Shown in pieces: positions 45,870 through 56,720 of a stretch of 64,000 bases of DNA. Within the stretch, counting starts at the first letter, position 1. Each line of letters opens with the position of its first letter. The position numbers and the translations under genes were made by a program. The stretch is taken from the NCBI GenBank assembly GCA_050084985.1, contig JBITNC010000001.1, positions 101,618,001 to 101,682,000 on the forward strand, in the 5' to 3' direction. Source of the stretch: Nageia nagi. Taxonomy: Eukaryota; Pinophyta. The notes under the pieces were generated by a model. That model saw only the letters and a program-made list of their open reading frames with translations. It ran no database searches and was not told the DNA's origin.

Positions 45870-46428
45870 ATGGCATCTACTAGCATAGGTAAGGGAAAGA
45901 AGGAAGATAATCAACATACAAAGAAGAATGTTGTAAAATATTTTAGTCATAGAGGCATCAATATCTATCAAAGTTGCTGATATATTTTTACATTCCTTTA
46001 TTTTTTAACAAATTAATACTTTTAATTTTGGTGAGTCATCATATGATATGGAATACATTTGTATGCAAAAAATTTTATTGATCATAATAGGCCTCCAATT
46101 GATAATATTTTTAATGATGAAATGCCTCCATTTGAGAATATTAATAATAATAACAACATAAAAGATATACTTGAGGTGGAGATTAAAACTCCAATACAAA
46201 TTCACAAAATTGAATATGATAAAAAGAATGTTGATAGCGATAAACAACCCAAATCCATTGGAAGTGTTTGTTAGAAATCCAATAAAAAGTAAATTCATTG
46301 GTATATTAGTAGAATATTTAAGGAAAAGTGGTCATCATGATATTCATTTAGTGTGCTAGTGATGCCTAAAAATAATGATCAACTAACAAAATGTAAATGT
46401 CAAATATGTACCTAGAAATTAGGGATGG
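45870..46428 (+). pseudogene. hAT transposase, N-terminal part (before C2 insertion)
   Basis: An ATG at 45870 opens a basic N-terminus MASTSIGKGKKEDNQHTKKN. After a stop the reading continues with an Asn-rich acidic stretch (46059-46274) and a KCKCQICT..KLG segment (about 46391-46425). That segment corresponds to the cysteine-containing BED-like start of ZNF862/DUF4371-type transposase proteins. The frame is then cut by copia C2 and resumes at 50570 with QIKVDTIEKHYGKV. The join is natural: the usual sequence of this family has 'C..C..W..K....(K)..(K)DT..KH.G' at this place. Intron content cannot be judged. Confidence 0.5.
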
Positions 46429-47158
46429 TGTTGGGTTTAGAGCCTAATTCAAGGACTAAAGTTTTGATTTTGAAGACTTTGTTTCTTACCAAACCACAAA
46501 GGGTCTATCTAGGAGGGATTGGTCAATCAATCAAAAAAATGGTATGTCAATAAGTGTAGGGGTATTTTGGATGCTAGAGTAGCATTAAGTATTCAAGAGG
46601 TAAATCCGACAGTGACAGTCAATCTAATGTAGGCTGATCATAAAATAGAGAGTGTTAAACTCCCTTTTAGATAGTCAAAACCATACCTCATTAAGTCATA
46701 AATTCATGTTTGGTAGTTACAATTAGGTTGGGATGTTATACCATGGATTCCATAACCATTTTGAGGTCAAATATGAATTGTAATACTCCTATAAATTGAG
46801 GGGTTTGGTTTGAGGTTGTATTGTGTAATCTAGGGTTTTATGTGAGATTATGTAGTTTGATGAAAGCTAGGTTAGAGAGAGATTAACAGTTTGTAGAGAG
46901 GCTATAGTGTACTCTAAATAGAGGTTTTTTTAGCAAGTTTTTGTTACTGGTATGAATTTTGTAGGACTTGGAATATTAATAGTGAATCAAGTATTGAAAG
47001 CTTCTTGGTGGATATAGCTTACATCAAATGAACCACATGAAAACCTCATCTCCTCTCCTTGTGTTCTTGGTTTATTTATTGTTATCTTATTTGGATATTT
47101 AATTTCTTATTCAAGTATATTAGTTTCTAAAACTATTTTTTTTAGTTAAAAACTAAAA
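46429..47158 (+). repeat. C2 5' LTR
   Basis: 730 bp from TGTTGGGTTTAGAGCC to the decayed end AAAACTAAAA. It matches both halves of the 3' LTR, for example TCTAGGAGGGATTGGT, AATACTCCTATAAATTGAGG and TTTGATGAAAGCTAGGTT. AATACTCCTATAAATTG (46780-46797) holds a TATA-like word. Confidence 0.82.
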
Positions 47159-47248
47159 AGTTGTATCAGATCTATAGTATTTTTGTTGGTGTACTTGAAA
47201 AAAAGGTTGAAGGGATTTTGAATCAAGTGGAAGAAATTGAGGATTGAA

Positions 47249-48040
47249 TGATGAGAATTGAAAGATTTTATGGAAATAACTTTAGGTTTTGTAAAATTAA
47301 AATTAAATACTATATATACCAAATATATTCCCCTTGGAGAGAAGGATAAGAGTAATCCCACAAGCATGGATAATCCAAATTGGGAGCTCTTGGATGAAGA
47401 GGATTTATTAGTGGTAAGATTCTACTTGAGTGCAAGTGTAGCTTTAAATATTACATATGAGAAAACTAGAAAGGGTGTAATGAATAAATTAACTAAAATG
47501 TATGAAAAAATATCAGCTATAAATAAGGTTTTTTTTTTATTGAAAAAAATGTTTGATATGCAAATGATAGAAGGTGGATCAATTCCTGAACATGTAAATG
47601 AGTTTATTATAATTACGTATAAATTGCAATCAATAAAAATTAAGTTTGAGGATGAGTTTAGGGAATCAATATTACTATATCTATTTCTAAATAGATGAAA
47701 TAGTTTATTGTTAGTATTGAGTAAATCCATTTTAGATTCTAAGAAGCTAGTGTTTAATGATGTGTTTCAAAAACTAGTTAGTGAGGACATGCAAAGAATG
47801 ATCACAGTGGAGACATATAGTCATTATAGTGCACTTATTGTTGAGAATAAGGGAAGATAAAGAGAATATGGTGGATCTCAAACTCATGTGAATTAAGAAG
47901 GTGACTCCAAAGGTAAGATAAAATTAGAGTGTTGGTTTTGTGGAAAAAGGGGACATCTTAAAAGAGATTGCCAGGCTAAGCAATAAAATGATAGAGAATG
48001 AAAATAAAATAAAAGTAATAACCATGAGACTAAAATGGTT
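47249..48040 (+). pseudogene. C2 copia Gag with CCHC knuckle
   Basis: The first codons read MRIERFYGNNFRFCKIKIK in one frame and then shift to the 146-codon open frame 47258-47698. That frame gives the standard plant copia Gag: WELLDEEDLLVVRFYLSAS, ITYEKTRKGVMNKLTKMYE, VFFLLKKMFDMQMIEGGSI and PEHVNEF, ending LYLFLNR. A TGA at 47696-47698 and a few more stops follow. CWFCGKRGHLKRDC at 47930-47981 is a perfect C-x2-C-x4-H-x4-C knuckle. Gag coats the element RNA in cytoplasmic particles. Two or three single lesions break it. Confidence 0.85.
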
Positions 48041-48089
48041 AGTGAATATATTGAATAGGCTTTAATATTATCTCTTGACATGCATAATG

Positions 48090-48440
48090 ATTATTGGGCT
48101 TTAGATTTAAGTGCTTCTTATCATGCTACTTATTACAAGGGTTATTTTATAGAGTATGTTCATGGAATTTTTGGACATGTGAAATTAGATAATTATCATC
48201 CTTGAAAGATTATTGGTCTAAGTAAAGTAGAGATCATGTTGCCTAATGAAAATTGGTGGGGGATCAAGAATGTGAGGCACATTCTTAATTTGAATAGAAA
48301 TCTAATCTTTGTAAGTAAAGTTGATAATGAAGATCATGTGGTTGCATTTGGTAATAAGACTTGGAAAGTTTCTACAATTATTGCTAGAGGGGACATGATT
48401 TGATCTCTTTAATTTCTTGTTAATGCTTTTGGCAATGTTT
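48090..48440 (+). pseudogene. C2 copia protease, catalytic box mutated
   Basis: WALDLSASYHAT (48094-48129) is the copia protease active-site region, normally W.LDSGAS.H. The D-S-G has become D-L-S, so catalysis would be lost. It is followed by GHVKLDN, KVEIMLPNENWW, VRHILNLNRNLIFVSKV and FGNKTWKVST with an ARGDMI end, the usual order up to the pre-integrase. After an in-frame stop near 48402 the reading jumps to CHHTVGIE and VGKDVSKGNTKKMWVPK, which parallels C1. Confidence 0.75.
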
Positions 48441-48781
48441 TGGAATTAGCCTCTATAGGTGGGAATATAAAAAAATGTCATCACACGGTTGGAATTGAAT
48501 GCCAAGTTGGATTGGGAAAGGTTGGGAAAGATGTTTCCAAGGGTAATACAAAGAAAATGTGGGTACCAAAGATGAAAAAAATCCAATAAAGAGTGGTAGC
48601 TTGAGGGATGCAAGTCACCTACAGGAATGGATGGTATGCATGATGGTTGTGTACACAAGAAAAAGGAAAAATTGGGATATTTCCTAATTTTAGTTTATCT
48701 CATGAATTACAAGGCCATAGTAATAAGCTTTCAATACCTTTGTGTAGTGTGGTATAATGTATTAGCCTCCAAGTGGGAGAT

Positions 48782-49062
48782 TATTAGGTTTGGATCCTGA
48801 TTGATGGACTAAAGTTTGTATTTTGAAGACTCTATTTCTAACTAGATCTTAGATGGTCGATCTAGGAGGGATTGGTTAGATGATTAGCTACATGGTATGA
48901 TGATCCATATAGGGATTTTTGGGTGTTGGAGTAGCATTTGTATTAAAGAGGTCAATCTAACAGTGATAGTTGGTCTGATGCAAGTTAATTAGGAAATAGA
49001 GAGCATTAAACTTCATTTTGGGTAGTCAAAACCATGCATCATCAAGCTATAAATTCATGTTT
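48782..49062 (+). repeat. C2 3' LTR, left part
   Basis: Begins TATTAGGTTTGGATCC after the purine tract and ends AAATTCATGTTT, where the TIR element begins. It is homologous to 46429-46715. Confidence 0.82.
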
Positions 49063-50106
49063 CAATACTACTTTTAGTAATTTTGGATCATACCATATGT
49101 CATAAAATTATATTTTGATGCCATGACATAAGATGCATCATTGTTTGGCTTGTCTATGTCAATCTATATAAATCCATTTTTTGACACCTCAATTGATGGA
49201 TCAGTTGATGTATTTGATTGCATCAAATTATGCATCAAGTGATACATGGAATAGAAAAAAAAAGGTCTAGATCATGCACACAGATCATGGTATGATTCCC
49301 TATTGACCATTGATGCATTCCCTTAATCAATGGTGGATTTTTAATGGCATATGTGATGCCATTGATGAGTAAATAAAGGAGCTTGCCCTTTATAAGGGCA
49401 TTTTTAGTGATATAAGTCTACATTTTTAGTGATACAATATTGCAGTAGTTGATGATGAGTTTGTGTATCTACAATACCCATGAAGTTTGGTAGAGGCTTG
49501 CAAAGTTTGATGGATGCATGTGAAGTTTTTGATTGTATGATAAAATGATACATCTCATGGAATATGATAATTTTAGGTTACCAAAGATATAGTTTTCCTC
49601 AATAGGCATTGAAATTGTTTCACCAAATGTAATAAATAGTAGTAGTAGTCCAATCAAATGAATTCACCTTTCCCAGCATCCTCAAAGCATGCACTAAATT
49701 GAGAGATTTGTAAAAGGGTTTATACATACATCAAAGACTCTTTAAAATTATTTTTTTATCAAAGGTTATGGTTGTGAGTGCCTTGTTAGATATATATGCG
49801 AAATGTGAAAGCATAGAGAAGACACATGAATTGTTTGACAAGATGCAAGATGTAAACAAGAAATTCCTCATTCCTGTAATTTTGATGCTATAAATGATGC
49901 TTTATACACCATGTATAACATTAATTATTTATTTCTCAGAATATCAATATATGATGCAATACATGATAATTTAATTAATGCAAAAAATGATGCTTTGTTT
50001 GACAATACCCTTAGCATCAATTGATGTATCATGATTTATACAATGTTTTTTAAACAATACTATGGATTAACGCATGGTATGATGCAAAATCACTAAAATG
50101 TAATAG
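49063..50106 (+). mobile_element. TIR element of about 1.04 kb carrying a PPR gene fragment
   Basis: It occupies the exact gap in C2's 3' LTR. The left end CAATACTACTTTTAGTAATT..GGATCATACCAT (49063-49096) and the complement of the right end (50106-50074) CTATTACATTTTAGTGATT..GCATCATACCAT form imperfect inverted repeats of about 33 bp. A GTTT or TTT is shared at the junctions (49059-49062 and 50106-50109), so any target duplication is 3-4 bp. This does not settle the superfamily. No transposase is present. The middle (49485-49880) is a piece of a plant PPR gene, so this is a transduplicating, Pack-type element. Repeated GATGCATCA-like words lie next to both ends. Confidence 0.65.
49485..49880 (+). 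pseudogene. Captured pentatricopeptide-repeat (PPR) gene fragment
   Basis: Plus-strand frames give consecutive PLS-class PPR motifs. YISWNMIILGYQRYSFPQ with ALKLFHQM (about 49550-49625) corresponds to the 'VVSWN.MI.GY...G...EAL.LF..M' repeat. NEFTFPSILKACTKLRDL (about 49656-49710) corresponds to 'PN.FTF.SVLKAC..L..L'. VVSALLDIYAKCESIEKTHELFDKMQ (about 49769-49850) corresponds to 'V..AL.DMYAKCG.IE.A..VFD.M'. Two frame changes and one stop in the 18-bp loop regions interrupt it. PPR proteins bind organellar RNA; this is only about 130 codons of one, without targeting peptide or C-terminal domain. It lies inside the TIR element in the middle of an LTR and was therefore moved there, not left by a resident gene. 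Confidence 0.78.
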
Positions 50107-50569
50107 TTTTTGGGGGTTATAGTTAGGGTGGGACATTATCTTATAGATTCCTTAAGCATTATAAGGTAAAATGTGAATGGTAATACTCCTATAAATTGAG
50201 GGTTTTGGTATGATATTATAATATGTAATCTAGGGAATGTGTTTTATGTGAGATTATGTAGTTTGATGAAAGCTAGGTTGGAGAGACATTAAGAGCTTGT
50301 AGTGAGGCTCTATTATACTCCAAAGAGGGTTTTTGTAGCAAGGTTATGCTATTAGTGTGACTCTTAGAGGACTTTAAATATTTATGGTGAATCAAGGATT
50401 AAAATCTTTTTGGTTTATGTAGCTCACATCAAGTTAACCAAGTGAAAACCTTGTCTCCTCTCCTTATGTGCTTGTTTTATTTGTTATTATCTTATTTGGG
50501 TATTTAAATTATTATTCAAGTATAGTAGTTGCTTAAGAAAAATTATTTTATTATAGTTAAAACCTAACA
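50107..50569 (+). repeat. C2 3' LTR, right part
   Basis: Resumes TTTTTGGGGGTTATAGTTAG, matching GTTTGGTAGTTACAATTAG of the 5' LTR, and ends AAAACCTAACA. Confidence 0.82.
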
Positions 50570-52740
50570 AGGGGGACAAAAGATGCAGATTAAGGTTGAT
50601 ACAATAGAAAAACATTATGGAAAAGTAAATTAGAAAATAATAGACACTAATGGAATGGTTAGATAAGTTCAAAGAGTAAAATATGTGTATAAATACTTCT
50701 ATAAGAAATATGGAATTGAATGGAATAAAATGATGGAAGGACAAAAACTTCATGAAGAAATAGGCATAACTATTACAACCCAACATAGAAAAGCTAAAGA
50801 TAAAGCTTTAGTTTCAAAACGTTTATAGTATGTTGTTATATGTTACCTCCTCAAAAAAGGTCAGTAGAATAATTACAGATTTTATAGATCATAAGGGCCT
50901 TTTTCATTTATTGAAAGTGCAACACCTTCTTACTACCCATTGGTCCAATCATAATGCTTGGGAAATGGTTAAATTTGTTGCATTGGTTGAAAAAGAAGAT
51001 TTGAAAGAGAATGTTAAAAATGAAAGATTCATTTCTTTGTCAATTGATGAGGTAAATGATGTTGAAAGCACATCTTGGGTTTGCATACATGTTTACATAG
51101 TAAAAGATTACATCATACAACCACATTTGTTAAAAATATATAGAATGACAAAAGCTTATAAATTAAAAAACCTTTACAATCTTGTTATCAATAGTTTCAA
51201 AAATATTGTCAAAATGGATGATGTAGAAAATAGTAGAAAGTTAATATGTGTTGGTGCATATGGTGCTTCAGTAATGCTAGGAAATAGGAATGGAATCAAT
51301 GCTCGACTTTAAACATTTATTTCTCTGTATATGATACCTATTCATTATATGCCTATGAGTAAATCTTGCACATAAATAGTAAGCTCACATTCTTATGTGG
51401 AAGTAAAGGAATTAATTGATGAAATATATGCCTATTTTTCGAAAAGCTTTAAAACATGTGTAGAGTTTCAACAATTTGCACTCAAAAAAACTAATGGATG
51501 GATTTCAAAAAAAGAGTATTTTAAGAATATCAATCTTTGGTAGGTTTTTTTTCATAGAAGTAGAAGAGTAGTCGATAGGGCTAACAATTTTCTATATCGC
51601 ATGTAATAATTTGAAACATTGCTCATATTATTAGGAATAATTCCAATGTTATATGAAATGAATAAATTAATTAAGATTGCTCAAGAAAAATCCATATATA
51701 TTATTGATTTCATAGGTGCAACAAAATATGTTTGTTGGAATATTAACACATTATATAACTCTGATTTTATAGATCCATTATTTAAAAATTGGGATGCATT
51801 AACTAATGTCAAAGGTCATAAATATTTTTTTGAGATTCAATATAGTTGATTGACTTTCTATTTGTGTTAATGGGAAATAGATTCCTTTGTATTATTTTTT
51901 GAAATGCAAAGAGGTGTGATCTCATATGCAAAAATTGAATTTAAGCAAGTATCAGTAACACATGTTATATTTGAAAGGATTTTATTAGAAACAAGGATAA
52001 AATTGAGAAGAATAGTAGATACATTGAAAAATGAAATCAGATACCAATTTTAGAGAGATGAATTTCTTGAAGATATGGTTATAGTGAACCCAAATTTTTG
52101 GAATCCTATTTTAGAATACATTATAACAAGTAAAGTTTTCTTAAATATATGGAAGTCCTTGTTAATCATTTTACAAGACCTATGTAAGTTAATGGTGTAG
52201 AGATCAAAGGTATTACAAATAAAAAAGTTTTGATAAACTAGTATGGATCTTTTGGCTTGATCATGGTTGGCTAGTATAAAGAATTAACAAATCCTCTTGA
52301 TATTTAATCCATAACATGTATGTGGAAGAAATTATATCCTAGTGTTATTTTACAAAAAATAATATCAAAGTATTTTCATTTATATAAACTATGTCAAACA
52401 ATGATTTTGGGTTCTATGAAAGATGAAAGAGTTTTTAGACACTATCATACATCAAATAAAAAACTTAGTACATGTTGGAGAAGAATCTAAAAAGTTGTTT
52501 AAGAATCTACATTTTAGATTATGCACTAGAGAGTTTTCCTTATGACTAAGTAATAGGATATTGGAAATCAATGAGTAGGAGAAGAGTATTAAATCAAATA
52601 GATGAAAATGATGATGAAGATGTCTTTATAGATCAAATTGTAACAATCTCAAAAGATTCAAATGCATGCACAACTGATGGGAGCAATTCTTTAATGATTC
52701 AAATGATATGTAGTATTTGTAAGGAATTCATTGCTTTTTA
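50570..52740 (+). pseudogene. hAT transposase, main part (DUF4371/ZNF862-like)
   Basis: IKVDTIEKHYGKV starts the piece after C2. The intact 160-codon stretch 50830-51312 contains THWSNHNAWEMVKF, NERFISLSIDEVNDVEST, SWVCIHVYIVKDY and RKLICVGAYGASVMLGNRNG. This matches the plant hAT-related proteins of the ZNF862/DUF4371 type, where the block usually reads 'FISLS.DEVT.VDN.SWIS.H.YV' and 'KLVCFGADG.SVFQG'. The first catalytic aspartate (S-I-D-E) is retained; the second acidic residue reads GAYGAS instead of GADG.S. Further pieces include YFFEIQYS-region sequence (51619-51849) and MILGSMKDERVFRHYH (about 52400-52450), the counterpart of the C-terminal hAT dimerisation block. It ends with an Asp-rich tail. 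Stops between blocks make it inactive. Confidence 0.72.
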
Positions 52741-52959
52741 ATACATTAATTAAAGTTGGACTTGGATGGTAATCTAGTTTTTGAAATTTTTTTATGTAAT
52801 GTACTTGAATACTATTTAAAATTATGTTGAATGGGATGTAGTTTATGAATAGTTTTACAAATTGTATTGAATGAGATGCAATATTTGAATAATTTTATGT
52901 CGTATTTGAATAGTTTTAAAAATTATGATGAATGGAATGCAGTTTATCAATACTTTTTC

Positions 52960-53340
52960 AAAATTTTTATATTGGAAATGGAATTAAGTATTTGAAAGGT
53001 TAGTTAAAATGCAAATGAGCATCAAAGTTTACTACAAAAAAATTTGAGTTTAAATATAAATGAGAATCTATGTTTAAACACATGAGCATCTACATTTAAA
53101 CTATGACATGCATTTATCTACATTTCGACTCATATGCTCATTTTTGTTAAAAATTAGATACTCATCTATGTTAAAATGCAAACGTTCATTTGTGTTTTTA
53201 CATAGATGAGAATATGAATAAAATTTTAGATGAGCTTCTTTGTAAATATGTATTTCAAGCATCTTTGTCATATTACAATTGATCATCTGGATCATGATCA
53301 TCATCCATCATTACATATGTTCATTTGAATTAGAGTAGAT
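52960..53340. repeat. Short degenerate repeat array, internal to the hAT element
   Basis: Repeated TGAGCATC, AGATACTCATCTA, AGATGAG.. and complementary CTCATCTA words in both orientations. It resembles the arrays at 45290-45745 and 55140-55560. No coding capacity; the 67-codon minus frame is a by-product. Confidence 0.5.
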
Positions 53341-53579
53341 ACCTTCATTTGAAAATAATTACTGATATACATAATACACACATTAACGATTGTAATTACA
53401 AAAAAAAAAATTACCAAATATCATATTACATACATATCCTTTAGTCTCTATTGTACAAAAAACTATTCAAAATATCTTTACAACTTGGTTATACAAAAAA
53501 CATTACAACTTATAACCCCATAATTAAATACAAATTCATATACAAAAAGTAACAACTAAAGTTCAAAACTTGCATTGAC

Positions 53580-54925
53580 CAACATTTTATTGACATTTTC
53601 TACTTTTTCTTGAATATTTGTTTCATGAGTAATATTTTCCTATAATTCCTCAACTTTAGAACTAGAAGTTGAACCCAATTCTAAAGTTTTTAATACACAT
53701 TTTTTTTTGTCGCATCTAATGTTTGAAACAACACTTCCATTTCTCTTCCACCATCTTCATTGGGTACTTCCATAGCCATAGTTTATTTTTCTTTTTACTT
53801 CATGAAAATATGACAATCCATTTTATGCTCTATAATAATTAATTTCAATGCATTGCTATCCTACAAATATTTGAGTTGCTTTTCCTTTTCTCTAGATGCA
53901 TTTAATAAACTCTTCCATTATTTTTCAACCTCAACAAACAAATTATTTTCCTATTTTTTCAAATTATCAAAGTTGGATTGCAACAAAACAGCAAATAAAA
54001 ATATAAGTTAGAAAATTATTGAAATATGATACAACAAAACAACATAGCTACATAAGACTTAATCTATAATCTTTTTTGGCATAAGCTACATCTTTTGTAG
54101 CTTATGCAATTTTAACCTTATGCATATAATTGCCCATGTGTTGTAGTAGGATTATGCTTTTGCATTTAAATTTTTAACTTATTTAAAGCTTGAATTAATT
54201 CTTCATCTTCATATGGAGATGAAATTTTCTCTTTCCTAATGGTAGCCTCTTTAAAAAGAGCATGAAGCTTCTTTGATGAATTTTCAATCAATAAAAATAA
54301 TTTCTTGCTTTTATCATAGTTTGGGAAATGGGTGAGAATTTCTTTATAAATAATTTTTACTCAAAAATCCTACATTTTTGTATTAACAATAATAGGAAGC
54401 ATAAAATTCTTTATTATCACCTCAAAATTGCTTGTCACAAGATGATCAATAGCACATCATAGATGCAACCATTCTTCCTTCATTTAGGAAGTACCAACAT
54501 CAAACCAAATTTTGTTGATATTTCGGTTGGCTATACTATTGAATTATAGGAGCATATATTTTTTTCCTATCATATTTGGTTATTTTATTCTAAGAGCATT
54601 AATAGTACCTTATTATGCTACCATGCCTTACAAATATTCCTTGTCAACCTCTAAGGTACATAGTGTTGTATTACTTGATACCAAGTTTACATTCGATAGT
54701 GTAGATTTTGGAACATCACTAAAATGATGTAAATTATTAGAACCTAGAATTATCATTTTCATAATTCTTCTTCCCTTGCTTATCCTACCACTACTTCCTT
54801 GGGCTCTTTTAATCAAATATTGCTTAACCATGGTTTGTACTTGGCCCCAAATCATTGGAATAGGAGGAGGTTGTGTTATTGGAAAAGAAACAAGTTGAAC
54901 TTGAGATAATGAAGTGTCCACCCAT
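53580..54925 (-). pseudogene. Unknown hAT-borne gene, 3' exon region
   Basis: Continuing the minus-strand gene of 55016-56720. A 97-codon frame (54921-54628) reads MDTSLSQVQLVSFPITQPPP, then KRAQGSSGRISKGRRIMKM. It is followed by stop-broken but protein-like sequence with LFLLIENSSKKLHALFKEA and a heptad-rich NASREKEKQLKYL-type coiled coil (about 53930-53850). The basic patch and coiled coil would suit a DNA- or protein-binding factor. The boundary with the preceding exon has a damaged acceptor (TG instead of AG) near 54925. No family is recognised; a faint resemblance to En/Spm-associated proteins is too weak to use. Confidence 0.4.
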
Positions 54926-55015
54926 ATAAAAATTCATAAATAATAAAAAAAGTTACAATACAATCCAAATTAATGAAACTCTACTTTCAAATATGGCATA
55001 AGGTACTTTACTCAC

Positions 55016-56720
55016 CTTTTGCTAGCATAGCTTGTGTGATAGACACAAGATGATATTGTGTTTTATACTCTTAACTTTCCATGTCGTTTAGTTCTGAAAT
55101 AATTGTAAACAACATTTGTAAAATTAGATTTAAAAAATGATCGTTTATATAAGAATGCATACTATCGTTCAAAGCTAAAATGTAGATGATCAATTATTTT
55201 TGAGTGCAAATGATAGTCTAATTTAAAATAAAAATGCTCATCTATATTTAGATATATATGATCATTTGCAATTAGATATACATGATCATTTTTATTCATA
55301 TAAAGATGATCATATTAATCTAAATACAAATGATGATTATCTATATCTAAAAACAAATGATTATTTGTATTTATATATAGATAATCATCTATATCTAAAT
55401 GCAAATGATCATATGCATTTAGATATAGATGATTAATTATCTGCATTTTAAATATAGATGATCACCTACATTCAAATAAAATGATCATTTGAATTTAGAT
55501 ACATAAGATCATTTGTATTTAAATTCAGATGATCATATGTATTATAGATTCAAATGAGATCATATAGAACATATTAAAAAATATTGATACTTTGTTAAAA
55601 TAAATGATATTGATATTCTAAAACCTATGAATTACTTGAAGGTTACATTTCATTTTGTTGTTCCACTTCATTTTCTAGAACATTCAACATGCTTATTGGA
55701 AAATAACTATGACTATGAACTAACATAGTCAAATGTTCACCAGATTCACTATTGACTCATTGATTCTAATTACTCTTACACCTTTTATGCCTTTTAGGGT
55801 TTTTTCAATTTCACCTTGGGAATCTCCCATATCCTCCAATTGCATACCTCTTATTGTAGCATTCATTCTAAAAGATAAATCGGTTGCTCTCTTCTATGTA
55901 CAACATATAGCAATAGTAAATATAATCAATCATTAGTTCATCAATGTCCATTAAAATATAATTTCATTTACCTTTCAATTTTTTTATATATTTTTACTTT
56001 CACATCATTAGTAGCCATAAATAACGATTTTAATTGACTATGAGATATAGTTGGCATGGGAGTGTTCAATAAGCCATATAAATCTTCATAATAAAAGGCA
56101 AGAAAATAATTAGTACAAGAAACAAAAACATTCAAATGAGATGTCAACATTTTAAGTGTCAAAATATTAAGCTTTATCCTATTTGAAATAAAGCATCTTC
56201 AATCAAATCTTGTATTCTCTAAACAATAAAGAATGTAGTACAATCCCTAGAATGGAATGTCTACGTATCTTCCCTGAATAATGATTCTAGATTGGAAGAA
56301 CTCTATCAGAGCTTTTAAAAATTAGTTATGAACATCTGAAATATTAAGGCTCCTCCTATTCTAATTAAAAAACTATTGAAAATATTAGATTAGAAATATA
56401 AAAATGTTATAGTTTACAACTTTAACTGATAAACTTTCTACCTAGATACCATAGGTTTTTTCTAAGTATATTTTGTCCCCATTAGTTAAAATGGCTAATT
56501 TTGTATTCACAAATTCATAATTTTTGTATGGAAGACCTTTCAATCTATGCACATCCAAGGGTTTTATTGAGAATGAAATGGATTTATAGTGGACATTCAT
56601 AGTTACCATTGAATTCTCATTGTCTTAGGAGTTGATAATCACATCTAAGAGGAAAATAACCATGGGGAATATACCCATAGAAACCAAGGGGAGAAGACTT
56701 GATTCTTTGAGACAACTAGA
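55016..56720 (-). pseudogene. Unknown hAT-borne multi-exon gene, 5' exons
   Basis: Minus-strand exons can be read with standard GT-AG borders. The first is about 56720-56418 (FSIKPLDVHRLKGLPYKNYE, KIYLEKTYGI), with donor GTAAAC. Next is 56372-55972 (LNILTLKMLTSHLNV, HSQLKSLFMATNDVKVKIY) after acceptor TTTTCAATAG, with donor GTAAATG. Then come 55888-55636 (RMNATIRGMQLEDMGDSQGE, NESIVNSESGEHLTML; donor GTAATT) and 55093-55016 (YKTQYHLVSITQAMLAK) between acceptor TTATTTCAG and donor GTGAGT. Reading phase is kept across the last three junctions. A few stops have accumulated inside exons. No known domain was recognised. It lies convergent to the transposase within the same transposon. Confidence 0.5.
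55140..55560. repeat. Palindrome-rich minisatellite in an intron of the hAT-borne gene
   Basis: About 14 degenerate units of 25-30 bp built from ATTTAGATATAGATGATCAT and its complement ATGATCATCTATATCTAAAT, alternating in orientation. Neighbouring units can pair as hairpins, with TGATCA at the tips. The array lies wholly between the exons ending at 55636 and starting at 55093. Confidence 0.75.

Larger units (their letters stand above)
46429..50569 (+). mobile_element. C2: gag-protease copia element inserted in the hAT transposase
   Basis: The 5' LTR is 46429-47158, with a decayed primer site TTGTATCAGATC at 47161. The interior of 1.6 kb has gag and protease only, then the tract AAGTGGGAGA (48771-48780) and a 3' LTR (48782-49062 plus 50107-50569) split by a TIR element. 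The flanks AGGGA/GATGG and AGGGG are only an imperfect duplication. Integrase, RT and RNase H are absent. The interior skips from protease to a short 3' piece, with the same kind of join as in C1. Its gag is among the best-preserved reading frames in the window. Confidence 0.82.

Noticed and set aside
46421-50574. A clean 5-bp target duplication for copia C2.
   Set aside because: The flanks GATGG or AGGGA against AGGGG match only partly. The insertion is instead supported by LTR ends and by continuity of the hAT reading frame, so the duplication is not claimed.
53580-54925. Possible En/Spm-type (Transposase_24) protein on the minus strand.
   Set aside because: Only a basic patch and coiled coil agree, no conserved block aligns convincingly, and the surrounding element has hAT ends.
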